Shown here in pieces: positions 49,842 through 62,827 of a stretch of 64,000 nt of DNA; positions within the stretch are counted from its first letter, which is position 1, and each line of letters starts with the position of its first letter. The notes beneath the pieces are model-generated. The model did not search any database. It was not told the origin of the DNA and saw only the letters and a program-made list of their open reading frames with translations. The stretch is from assembly GCA_964057225.1 (NCBI GenBank), contig OZ059894.1:2356001-2420000 (forward strand), written 5' to 3'. The DNA comes from Auanema rhodensis (lineage: Eukaryota > Nematoda > Chromadorea > Rhabditida > Rhabditidae). Both the position numbers and the translations under genes were made by a program.

Positions 49842-52800
49842 AAATCGAGGATATAAGTGTGAACTTATATCAGTTGAGATCTCGGTGCATTTTTAAGCTA
49901 GCGCAAATCTGATAACACAGATCGACGCAGCTTAAAAATCCGCATCGAATGCACTATACTACATTGAAGAACGCTTAATACAAAAATTAGTTATGATCGT
50001 TTGAAAAATAATGCATTAGTGTATGTTGAGTTTCCATGTACACTCAACATAGCTTCCAAAAACATTTTGACAAAAATTTTTTCGAAAAATTTCAGAATAA
50101 TTTAGCAAAAAGTAGATGTTTTTAGATTTCTTTTCTCAAGGCAAAGACGATGGACAATGTTATTCAACGAAAAAATTAATTCTTCAGGGTGAAAATCGAG
50201 GATATAAGTGTGAACTTATATCAATTGATATCTCGGTGCATTTTTAAGCTAGCGCAAATCTGATAACACAGATCGACGCAGCTTAAAAATCCGCATCGAA
50301 TGCACTATACTACATTGAGAAACGCTCAATACAAAATGTAGTTATGATCGTTTGAAAAATGATGCATTAGTGTATGTTGAGTTTCCATGTACACTCAACA
50401 TTGCTTCCAAAAACATTTTGACAAAAATTTTTTCGAAAAATTTCAAAATAATTTAGCGAAAAGTAGATGTTTTTAGATTCCTTTTTTCAAGGCAAAGACG
50501 ATGGACATTGTTATTCAACGAAAAAATCAATTCTTCAGGGTGAAAATCGAGGATCTAAGTGTGAACTTATATCAGTTGATATCTCGGTGCATTTTTAAGC
50601 TAGCGCAAATCTGATAACACAGATCGACGCAGCTTAAAAATCCGCATCGAATGCACTATACTACATTGAGAAACGCTCAATACAAAATGTAGTTATGATC
50701 GTTTGAAAAATGATGCATTAGTGTATGTTGAGTTTCCATATACACTCAACATTGCTTCCAAAAACATTTTGACAAAAATTTTTTCGAAAAATTTCAAAAT
50801 AATTTAGCAAGAAGTAGATGTTTTTAGATTCCTTTTTTCAAGGCAAAGACGATGGACAATGTTATTCAACGAAAAAATAATTTCTTCAGGGTGAAAATCG
50901 AGGATATAAGTGTGAACTTATATCAGTTGATATCTCGGTGCATTTTTAAGCTAGCGCAAATCTGATAACACAGATCGACGCAGCTTAAAAATCCGCATCG
51001 AATGCACTATACTACATTGAGGAACGCTTAATACAAAAATTAGTTATGATCGTTTGAAAAATAATGCATTAGTGTATGTTGAGTTTCCATGTACACTCAA
51101 CATTGCTTCCAAAAACATTTTGACAAAAATTTTTTCGAAAAATTTCAAAATAATTTAGCAAGAAGTAGATGTTTTTAGATTCCTTTTTTCAAGGCAAAGA
51201 CGATGGACAATGTTATTCAACGAAAAAATAATTTCTTCAGGGTGAAAATCGAGGATATAAGTGTGAACTTATATCAGTTGATATCTCGGTGCATTTTTAA
51301 GCTAGCGCAAATCTGATAACACAGATCGACGCAGCTTGAAAATCCGCATCGAATGCACTATACTAAATTGAGAAACGCTTAATACAAAAATTAGTTATGA
51401 TCGTTTGAAAAATAATGCATTAGTGTATGTTGAGTTTCCATGTACACTCAACATAGCTTCCAAAAACATTTTGACAAAAATTTTTTCGAAAAATTTCAGA
51501 ATAATTTAGCAAAAAGTAGATGTTTTTAGATTTCTTTTCTCAAGGCAAAGACGATGGACAATGTTATTCAACGAAAAAATTAATTCTTCAGGGTGAAAAT
51601 CGAGGATATAAGTGTGAACTTATATCAATTGATATCTCGGTGCATTTTTAAGCTAGCGCAAATCTGATAACACAGATCGACGCAGCTTGAAAATCCGCAT
51701 CGAATGCACTATACTACATTGAGGAACGCTTAATACAAAAATTAGTTATGATCGTTTGAAAAATAATGCATTAGTGTATGTTGAGTTTCCATGTACACTC
51801 AACATAGCTTCCAAAAACATTTTGACAAAAATTTTTTCGAAAAATTTCAGAATAATTTAGCAAAAAGTAGATGTTTTTAGATTTCTTTTCTCAAGGCAAA
51901 GACGATGGACAATGTTATTCAACGAAAAAATTAATTCTTCAGGGTGAAAATCGAGGATATAAGTGTGAACTTATATCAATTGATATCTCGGTGCATTTTT
52001 AAGCTAGCGCAAATCTGATAACACAGATCGACGCAGCTTGAAAATCCGCATCGAATGCACTATACTACATTGAGAAACGCTTAATACAAAAATTAGTTAT
52101 GATTGTTTGAAAAATGATGCATTAGTGTATGTTGAGTTTCCATGTACGCTCAACATTGCTTCCAAAAACATTTTGACAAAAATTTTTTCGAAAAATTTCA
52201 GAATAATTTAGCAAAAAGTAGATGTTTTTAGATTCCTTTTTTCAAGGCAAAGACGATGGACAATGTTATTCAACGAAAAAATTAATTCTTCAGGGTGAAA
52301 ATCGAGGATATAAGTGTGAACTTATATCAGTTGAGATCTCGGTGCATTTTTAAGCTAGCGCAAATCTGATAACACAGATCGACGCAGCTTAAAAATCCGC
52401 ATCGAATGCACTATACTACATTGAAGAACGCTTAATACAAAAATTAGTTATGATCGTTTGAAAAATAATGCATTAGTGTATGTTGAGTTTCCATGTACAC
52501 TCAACATAGCTTCCAAAAACATTTTGACAAAAATTTTTTCGAAAAATTTCAGAATAATTTAGCAAAAAGTAGATGTTTTTAGATTTCTTTTCTCAAGGCA
52601 AAGACGATGGACAATGTTATTCAACGAAAAAATTAATTCTTCAGGGTGAAAATCGAGGATATAAGTGTGAACTTATATCAATTGATATCTCGGTGCATTT
52701 TTAAGCTAGCGCAAATCTGATAACACAGATCGACGCAGCTTAAAAATCCGCATCGAATGCACTATACTACATTGAGAAACGCTCAATACAAAATGTAGTT

Positions 52801-53702
52801 ATGATCGTTTGAAAAATGATGCATTAGTGTATGTTGAGTTTCCATGTACACTCAACATTGCTTCCAAAAACATTTTGACAAAAATTTTTTCGAAAAATTT
52901 CAAAATAATTTAGCAAAAAGTAGATGTTTTTAGATTTCATTTTTCAAGGCAAAGACGATGGACAATGTTATTCAACGAAAAAATTATTCCTTCAGGGTGA
53001 AAATCGAGGATATAAGTGTGAACTTATATCAGTTGATATCTCGGTGCATTTTTAAGCTAGCGCAAATCTGATAACACAGATCGACGCAGCTTAAAAATCC
53101 GCATCGAATGCACTATACTACATTGAGAAACGCTCAATACAAAATGTAGTTATGATCGTTTGAAAAATGATGCATTAGTGTATGTTGAGTTTCCATGTAC
53201 ACTCAACATTGCTTCCAAAAACATTTTGACAAAAATTTTTTCGAAAAATTTCAAAATAATTTAGCGAGAAGTAGATGTTTTTAGATTCCTTTTTTCAAGG
53301 CAAAGACGATGGACAATGTTATTCAACGAAAAAATAATTTCTTCAGGGTGAAAATCGAGGATATAAGTGTGAACTTATATCAGTTGATATCTCGGTGCAT
53401 TTTTAAGCTAGCGCAAATCTGATAACACAGATCGACGCAGCTTAAAAATCCGCATCGAATGCACTATACTACATTGAGAAACGCTCAATACAAAATGTAG
53501 TTATGATCGTTTGAAAAATGATGCATTAGTGTATGTTGAGTTTCCATGTACACTCAACATTGCTTCCAAAAACATTTTGACAAAAATTTTTTCGAAAAAT
53601 TTCAAAATAATTTAGCAAGAAGTAAATGTTTTTAGATTCCTTTTCTCAAGGCAAAGACGATGGACAATGTTATTCAACGAAAAAATTAATTCTTCAGGGT
53701 GA
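49842..53702 (+). repeat. H/A32/N/S segment (monomers 143-153)
   Basis: H (49842) is followed by an A32-headed copy (50193), N (50544, with the private ccatataca), two N/S mosaics, ctaaattg (51246), two A32-headed copies (51597 and 51948), H (52299), another A32-headed copy (52650, with gatttcattttt) and two N copies (53001 with gcgagaag; 53352 with gtaaatg and ccttttctc). The layout parallels 45631-48438 and 55809-58616. It shows the same module in three places with different internal replacements. Confidence 0.75.
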
Positions 53703-56700
53703 AAATCGAGGATATAAGTGTGAACTTATATCAATTGATATCTCGGTGCATTTTTAAGCTAGCGCAAATCTGATAACACAGATCGACGCAGCTTGAAAAT
53801 CCGCATCGAATGCACTATACTACATTGAGAAACGCTTAATACAAAAATTAGTTATGATTGTTTGAAAAATGATGCATTAGTGTATGTTGAGTTTCCATGT
53901 ACGCTCAACATTGCTTCCAAAAACATTTTGACAAAAATTTTTTCGAAAAATTTCAAAATAATTTAGCAAAAAGTAGATGTTTTTAGATTCCTTTTTTCAA
54001 GGCAAAGACGATGGACAATGTTATTCAACGAAAAAATTAATTCTTCAGGGTGAAAATCGAGGATATAAGTGTGAACTTATATCAGTTGAGATCTCGGTGC
54101 ATTTTTAAGCTAGCGCAAATCTGATAACACAGATCGACGCAGCTTAAAAATCCGCATCGAATGCACTATACTACATTGAAGAACGCTTAATACAAAAATT
54201 AGTTATGATCGTTTGAAAAATAATGCATTAGTGTATGTTGAGTTTCCATGTACACTCAACATAGCTTCCAAAAACATTTTGACAAAAATTTTTTCGAAAA
54301 ATTTCAGAATAATTTAGCAAAAAGTAGATGTTTTTAGATTTCTTTTCTCAAGGCAAAGACGATGGACAATGTTATTCAACGAAAAAATTAATTCTTCAGG
54401 GTGAAAATCGAGGATATAAGTAAGAACATATATCAGTTGATATCTCGGTGCATTTTTAAGCTAGCGCAAATCTGATAACACAGACCGACGCAGCTTAAAA
54501 ATCCGCATCGAATGCACTATTCTACATTGAGAAACGCTCAATACAAAAATTAGTTATGATCGTTTGAAAAATGATGCATTAGTGTATGTTGAGTTTCCAT
54601 GTACAATCAACATTGCTTCCAAAAACATTTTGACAAAAATTTTTTCGAAAAATTTCAAAATAATTTAGCAAAAAGTAGATGTTTTCAGATTTTTTTTTTC
54701 AAGGCAAAGACGATGGACAATGTTATTCAACGAAAAAATTAATTCTTCAGGGTGAAAATCGAGGATATAAGTGTGAACTTATATCAGTTGATATCTCGGT
54801 GCATTTTTAAGCTAGCGCAAATCTGATAACACAGATCGACGCAGCTTAAAAATCCGCATCGAATGCACTATACTACATTGAAAAACGCTTAATAAAAAAA
54901 TTAGTTATGATGGTTTGAAAAATGATGCATTAGTGTATATTGAGTTTCCATGTACACTCAACATTGCTTCCAAAAACATTTTGACAAAAATTTTTTCGAA
55001 AAATTTCAGAATAATTTAGCAAAAAGTAGATGTTTTTAGATTCCTTTTTTCAAGGCAAAGACGATGGACATTGTTATTCAACGAAAAAATTAATTCTTCA
55101 GGGTGAAAATCGAGGATATAAGTAAGAACATATATCAGTTGATATCTCGGTGCATTTTTAAGCTAGCGCAAATCTGATAACACAGATCGACGCAGCTTAA
55201 AAATCCGCATCAAATGCACTATACTACATTGAGAAACGTTCAATACAAAAATTAGTTATGATCGTTTGAAAAATGATGAATTAGTGTATGTTGAGTTTCC
55301 ATGTACACTCAACATTGCTTCCAAAAACATTTTGACAAAAATTTTTTCGAGAAATTTCAAAATAATTTAGCAAAAAGTAGATGTTTTTAGATTCCTTTTT
55401 TCAAGGCGAAGACGATGGACATTGTTATTCAACGAAAAAATTAATTCTTCAGGGTGAAAATCGAGGATATAAGTGTGAACTTATATCAGTTGATATCTCG
55501 GTGCATTTTTAAGCTAGCGCAAATCTGATAACACAGATCGACGCAGGTTAAAAATCCGCATCGAATGCACTATACTACATTGAGAAACGCTTAATACAAA
55601 AATTAGTTATGATCGTTTGAAAAATGATGCATTAGTGTATGTTGAGTTTCCATGTACACTCAACATTGCTTCCAAAAACATTTTGACAAAAATTTTTTCG
55701 AAAAATTTCGAAATAATTTAGCAAAAAGTAGATGTTTTTAGATTCCTTTTTTCAAGGCAAAGACGATGGACATTGTTATTCAACGAAAAAATCAATTCTT
55801 CAGGGTGAAAATCGAGGATCTAAGTGTGAACTTATATCAGTTGATATCTCGGTGCATTTTTAAGCTAACGCAAATCTGATAACACAGATCGACGCAGCTT
55901 AAAAATCCGCATCGAATGCACTATACTACATTGAGAAACGCTCAATACAAAATGTAGTTATGATCGTTTGAAAAATGATGCATTAGTGTATGTTGAGTTT
56001 CCATGTACACTCAACATTGCTTCCAAAAACATTTTGACAAAAATTTTTTCGAAAAATTTCAAAATAATTTAGCAAGAAGTAGATGTTTTTAGATTCCTTT
56101 TTTCAAGGCAAAGACGATGGACAATGTTATTCAACGAAAAAATAATTTCTTCAGGGTGAAAATCGAGGATATAAGTGTGAACTTATATCAGTTGATATCT
56201 CGGTGCATTTTTAAGCTAGCGCAAATCTGATAACACAGATCGACGCAGCTTAAAAATCCGCATCGAATGCACTATACTACATTGAGGAACGCTTAATACA
56301 AAAATTAGTTATGATCGTTTGAAAAATAATGCATTAGTGTATGTTGAGTTTCCATGTACACTCAACATAGCTTCCAAAAACATTTTGACAAAAATTTTTT
56401 CGAAAAATTTCAAAATAATTTAGCGAAAAGTAGATGTTTTTAGATTCCTTTTTTCAAGGCAAAGACGATGGACATTGTTATTCAACGAAAAAATCAATTC
56501 TTCAGGGTGAAAATCGAGGATCTAAGTGTGAACTTATATCAGTTGATATCTCGGTGCATTTTTAAGCTAGCGCAAATCTGATAACACAGATCGACGCAGC
56601 TTAAAAATCCGCATCGAATGCACTATACTACATTGAGAAACGCTCAATACAAAATGTAGTTATGATCGTTTGAAAAATGATGCATTAGTGTATGTTGAGT

Positions 56701-57563
56701 TTCCATGTACACTCAACATTGCTTCCAAAAACATTTTGACAAAAATTTTTTCGAAAAATTTCAAAATAATTTAGCAAGAAGTAGATGTTTTTAGATTCCT
56801 TTTTTCAAGGCAAAGACGATGGACAATGTTATTCAACGAAAAAATAATTTCTTCAGGGTGAAAATCGAGGATATAAGTGTGAACTTATATCAGTTGATAT
56901 CTCGGTGCATTTTTAAGCTAGCGCAAATCTGATAACACAGATCGACGCAGCTTAAAAATCCGCATCGAATGCACTATACTACATTGAGGAACGCTTAATA
57001 CAAAAATTAGTTATGATCGTTTGAAAAATAATGCATTAGTGTATGTTGAGTTTCCATGTACACTCAACATAGCTTCCAAAAACATTTTGACAAAAATTTT
57101 TTCGAAAAATTTCAAAATAATTTAGCAAAAAGTAGATGTTTTTAGATTCCTTTTTTCAAGGCAAAGACGATGGACAATGTTATTCAACGAAAAAATTAAT
57201 TCTTCAGGGTGAAAATCGAGGATATAAGTGTGAACTTATATCAGTTGATATCTCGGTGCATTTTTAAGCTAGCGCAAATCTGATAACACAGATCGACGCA
57301 GCTTGAAAATCCGCATCGAATGCACTATACTAAATTGAGAAACGCTTAATACAAAAATTAGTTATGATCGTTTGAAAAATAATGCATTAGTGTATGTTGA
57401 GTTTCCATGTACACTCAACATAGCTTCCAAAAACATTTTGACAAAAATTTTTTCGAAAAATTTCAGAATAATTTAGCAAAAAGTAGATGTTTTTAGATTT
57501 CTTTTCTCAAGGCAAAGACGATGGACAATGTTATTCAACGAAAAAATTAATTCTTCAGGGTGA
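53703..57563 (+). repeat. 11-monomer higher-order unit, copy 1 (3861 bp)
   Basis: Monomers 154-164: F (A32 head), H, K, J with gatggttt, L, M with G253, N with ctaacgc, S, N, an S/P-like copy and ctaaattg. The private gatggttt G is at 54912, and its partner is at 58773, exactly 3861 bp away. Monomer 159 (55458) has the private gcaggtta, which disrupts the long hairpin in that copy. Confidence 0.85.
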
Positions 57564-60500
57564 AAATCGAGGATATAAGTGTGAACTTATATCAATTGAT
57601 ATCTCGGTGCATTTTTAAGCTAGCGCAAATCTGATAACACAGATCGACGCAGCTTGAAAATCCGCATCGAATGCACTATACTACATTGAAAAACGCTTAA
57701 TACAAAAATTAGTTATGATTGTTTGAAAAATGATGCATTAGTGTATGTTGAGTTTCCATGTACGCTCAACATTGCTTCCAAAAACATTTTGACAAAAATT
57801 TTTTCGAAAAATTTCAAAATAATTTAGCAAAAAGTAGATGTTTTTAGATTCCTTTTTTCAAGGCAAAGACGATGGACAATGTTATTCAACGAAAAAATTA
57901 ATTCTTCAGGGTGAAAATCGAGGATATAAGTGTGAACTTATATCAGTTGAGATCTCGGTGCATTTTTAAGCTAGCGCAAATCTGATAACACAGATCGACG
58001 CAGCTTAAAAATCCGCATCGAATGCACTATACTACATTGAAGAACGCTTAATACAAAAATTAGTTATGATCGTTTGAAAAATAATGCATTAGTGTATGTT
58101 GAGTTTCCATGTACACTCAACATAGCTTCCAAAAACATTTTGACAAAAATTTTTTCGAAAAATTTCAGAATAATTTAGCAAAAAGTAGATGTTTTTAGAT
58201 TTCTTTTCTCAAGGCAAAGACGATGGACAATGTTATTCAACGAAAAAATTAATTCTTCAGGGTGAAAATCGAGGATATAAGTGTGAACTTATATCAATTG
58301 ATATCTCGGTGCATTTTTAAGCTAGCGCAAATCTGATAACACAGACCGACGCAGCTTAAAAATCCGCATCGAATGCACTATTCTACATTGAGAAACGCTC
58401 AATACAAAAATTAGTTATGATCGTTTGAAAAATGATGCATTAGTGTATGTTGAGTTTCCATGTACAATCAACATTGCTTCCAAAAACATTTTGACAAAAA
58501 TTTTTTCGAAAAATTTCAAAATAATTTAGCAAAAAGTAGATGTTTTCAGATTTTTTTTTTCAAGGCAAAGACGATGGACAATGTTATTCAACGAAAAAAT
58601 TAATTCTTCAGGGTGAAAATCGAGGATATAAGTGTGAACTTATATCAGTTGATATCTCGGTGCATTTTTAAGCTAGCGCAAATCTGATAACACAGATCGA
58701 CGCAGCTTAAAAATCCGCATCGAATGCACTATACTACATTGAAAAACGCTTAATAAAAAAATTAGTTATGATGGTTTGAAAAATGATGCATTAGTGTATA
58801 TTGAGTTTCCATGTACACTCAACATTGCTTCCAAAAACATTTTGACAAAAATTTTTTCGAAAAATTTCAGAATAATTTAGCAAAAAGTAGATGTTTTTAG
58901 ATTCCTTTTTTCAAGGCAAAGACGATGGACATTGTTATTCAACGAAAAAATTAATTCTTCAGGGTGAAAATCGAGGATATAAGTAAGAACATATATCAGT
59001 TGATATCTCGGTGCATTTTTAAGCTAGCGCAAATCTGATAACACAGATCGACGCAGCTTAAAAATCCGCATCAAATGCACTATACTACATTGAGAAACGT
59101 TTAATACAAAAATTAGTTATGATCGTTTGAAAAATGATGAATTAGTGTATGTTGAGTTTCCATGTACACTCAACATTGCTTCCAAAAACATTTTGACAAA
59201 AATTTTTTCGAGAAATTTCAAAATAATTTAGCAAAAAGTAGATGTTTTTAGATTCCTTTTTTCAAGGCGAAGACGATGGACATTGTTTTTCAACGAAAAA
59301 ATTAATTCTTCAGGGTGAAAATCGAGGATATAAGTGTGAACTTATATCAGTTGATATCTCGGTGCATTTTTAAGCTAGCGCAAATCTGATAACACAGATC
59401 GACGCAGCTTAAAAATCCGCATCGAATGCACTATACTACATTGAGAAACGCTTAATACAAAAATTAGTTATGATCGTTTGAAAAATGATGCATTAGTGTA
59501 TGTTGAGTTTCCATGTACACTCAACATTGCTTCCAAAAACATTTTGACAAAAATTTTTTCGAAAAATTTCGAAATAATTTAGCAAAAAGTAGATGTTTTT
59601 AGATTCCTTTTTTCAAGGCAAAGACGATGGACATTGTTATTCAACGAAAAAATCAATTCTTCAGGGTGAAAATCGAGGATCTAAGTGTGAACTTATATCA
59701 GTTGATATCTCGGTGCATTTTTAAGCTAACGCAAATCTGATAACACAGATCGACGCAGCTTAAAAATCCGCATCGAATGCACTATACTACATTGAGAAAC
59801 GCTCAATACAAAATGTAGTTATGATCGTTTGAAAAATGATGCATTAGTGTATGTTGAGTTTCCATGTACACTCAACATTGCTTCCAAAAACATTTTGACA
59901 AAAATTTTTTCGAAAAATTTCAAAATAATTTAGCAAGAAGTAGATGTTTTTAGATTCCTTTTTTCAAGGCAAAGACGATGGACAATGTTATTCAACGAAA
60001 AAATAATTTCTTCAGGGTGAAAATCGAGGATATAAGTGTGAACTTATATCAGTTGATATCTCGGTGCATTTTTAAGCTAGCGCAAATCTGATAACACAGA
60101 TCGACGCAGCTTAAAAATCCGCATCGAATGCACTATACTACATTGAGGAACGCTTAATACAAAAATTAGTTATGATCGTTTGAAAAATGATGCATTAGTG
60201 TATATTGAGTTTCCATGTACACTCAACATTGCTTCCAAAAACATTTTGACAAAAATTTTTTCGAAAAATTTCAGAATAATTTAGCAAAAAGTAGATGTTT
60301 TTAGATTCCTTTTTTCAAGGCAAAGACGATGGACATTGTTATTCAACGAAAAAATTAATTCTTCAGGGTGAAAATCGAGGATATAAGTAAGAACATATAT
60401 CAGTTGATATCTCGGTGCATTTTTAAGCTAGCGCAAATCTGATAACACAGATCGACGCAGCTTAAAAATCCGCATCAAATGCACTATACTACATTGAGAA

Positions 60501-61424
60501 ACGTTCAATACAAAAATTAGTTATGATCGTTTGAAAAATGATGAATTAGTGTATGTTGAGTTTCCATGTACACTCAACATTGCTTCCAAAAACATTTTGA
60601 CAAAAATTTTTTCGAGAAATTTCAAAATAATTTAGCAAAAAGTAGATGTTTTTAGATTCCTTTTTTCAAGGCGAAGACGATGGACATTGTTATTCAACGA
60701 AAAAATTAATTCTTCAGGGTGAAAATCGAGGATATAAGTGTGAACTTATATCAGTTGATATCTCGGTGCATTTTTAAGCTAGCGCAAATCTGATAACACA
60801 GATCGACGCAGCTTAAAAATCCGCATCGAATGCACTATAATACATTGAGAAACGCTTAATACAAAAATTAGTTATGATCGTTTGAAAAATGATGCATTAG
60901 TGTATGTTGAGTTTCCATGTACACTCAACATTGCTTCCAAAAACATTTTGACAAAACTTTTTTCGAAAAATTTCGAAATAATTTAGCAAAAAGTAGATGT
61001 TTTTAGATTCCTTTTTTTAAGGCAAAGACGATGGACATTGTTATTCAACGAAAAAATCAATTCTTCAGGGTGAAAATCGAGGATCTAAGTGTGAACTTAT
61101 ATCAGTTGATATCTCGGTGCATTTTTAAGCTAACGCAAATCTGATAACACAGATCGACGCAGCTTAAAAATCCGCATCGAATGCACTATACTACATTGAG
61201 AAACGCTCAATACAAAATGTAGTTATGATCGTTTGAAAAATGATGCATTAGTGTATGTTGAGTTTCCATGTACACTCAACATTGCTTCCAAAAACATTTT
61301 GACAAAAATTTTTTCGAAAAATTTCAAAATAATTTAGCAAGAAGTAGATGTTTTTAGATTCCTTTTTTCAAGGCAAAGACGATGGACAATGTTATTCAAC
61401 GAAAAAATAATTTCTTCAGGGTGA
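57564..61424 (+). repeat. 11-monomer unit, copy 2, followed by a 4-monomer repeat (monomers 165-175)
   Basis: Monomers 165-171 match 154-160 (F-H-K-J-L-M-N). The K partner, monomer 167 (58266), has an A32 head and not the A18 A19 A24 head. The match then stops: monomers 172-175 (60021, 60372, 60723, 61074) are an O/J mosaic, L, M and N, echoing 168-171 at a distance of 1404 bp. Private changes include tgttttt (near 59285), ctataata (near 60838) and caaaactttt (near 60955). Confidence 0.8.
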
Positions 61425-62477
61425 AAATCGAGGATATAAGTGTGAACTTATATCAGTTGATATCTCGGTGCATTTTTAAGCTAGCGCAAATCTGATAACA
61501 CAGATCGACGCAGCTTAAAAATCCGCATCGAATGCACTATACTACATTGAGGAACGCTTAATACAAAAATTAGTTATGATCGTTTGAAAAATAATGCATT
61601 AGTGTATGTTGAGTTTCCATGTACACTCAACATAGCTTCCAAAAACATTTTGACAAAAATTTTTTCGAAAAATTTCAAAATAATTTAGCGAAAAGTAGAT
61701 GTTTTTAGATTCCTTTTTTCAAGGCAAAGACGATGGACATTGTTATTCAACGAAAAAATCAATTCTTCAGGGTGAAAATCGAGGATCTAAGTGTGAACTT
61801 ATATCAGTTGATATCTCGGTGCATTTTTAAGCTAGCGCAAATCTGATAACACAGATCGACGCAGCTTAAAAATCCGCATCGAATGCACTATACTACATTG
61901 AAGAACGCTTAATACAAAAATTAGTTATGATCGTTTGAAAAATAATGCATTAGTGTATGTTGAGTTTCCATGTACACTCAACATAGCTTCCAAAAACATT
62001 TTGACAAAAATTTTTTCGAAAAATTTCAAAATAATTTAGCGAAAAGTAGATGTTTTTAGATTCCTTTTTTCAAGGCAAAGACGATGGACATTGTTATTCA
62101 ACGAAAAAATCAATTCTTCAGGGTGAAAATCGAGGATCTAAGTGTGAACTTATATCAGTTGATATCTCGGTGCATTTTTAAGCTAGCGCAAATCTGATAA
62201 CACAGATCGACGCAGCTTAAAAATCCGCATCGAATGCACTATACTACATTGAGAAACGCTCAATACAAAATGTAGTTATGATCGTTTGAAAAATGATGCA
62301 TTAGTGTATGTTGAGTTTCCATGTACACTCAACATTGCTTCCAAAAACATTTTGACAAAAATTTTTTCGAAAAATTTCAAAATAATTTAGCAAGAAGTAG
62401 ATGTTTTTAGATTCCTTTTTTCAAGGCAAAGACGATGGACAATGTTATTCAACGAAAAAATAATTTCTTCAGGGTGA
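61425..62477 (+). repeat. S-S-N segment (monomers 176-178)
   Basis: Monomer 176 (61425) is S, 177 (61776) is S with A127 and C12, and 178 (62127) is N. The order resembles 45982-46683 and 56160-56861. No private change stands out. Confidence 0.75.
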
Positions 62478-62827
62478 AAATCGAGGATATAAGTGTGAAC
62501 TTATATCAGTTGATATCTCGGTGCATTTTTAAGCTAGCGCAAATCTGATAACACAGATCGACGCAGCTTAAAAATCCGCATCGAATGCACTATACTACAT
62601 TGAGGAACGCTTAATACAAAAATTAGTTATGATCGTTTGAAAAATAATGCATTAGTGTATGTTGAGTTTCCATGTACACTCAACATAGCTTCCAAAAACA
62701 TTTTGACAAAAATTTTTTCGAAAAATTTCAAAATAATTTAGCGAAAAGTAGATGTTTTTAGATTCCTTTTTCAAGGCAAAGACGATGGACAATGTTATTC
62801 AACGAAAAAATTAATTCTTCAGGGTGA
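62478..62827 (+). repeat. 350-bp monomer (monomer 179) with the same one-base deletion
   Basis: An S-like head and middle (G127 G128, A169, A210, G266) is followed by gattcctttttcaagg with one T fewer than normal (near 62761-62776), then A316 and taattc. The tail is the same as that of monomer 142, 37 monomers upstream, suggesting shared descent of the deleted tail and not two separate slips, though a T-run is a slippage-prone site. Confidence 0.95.
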
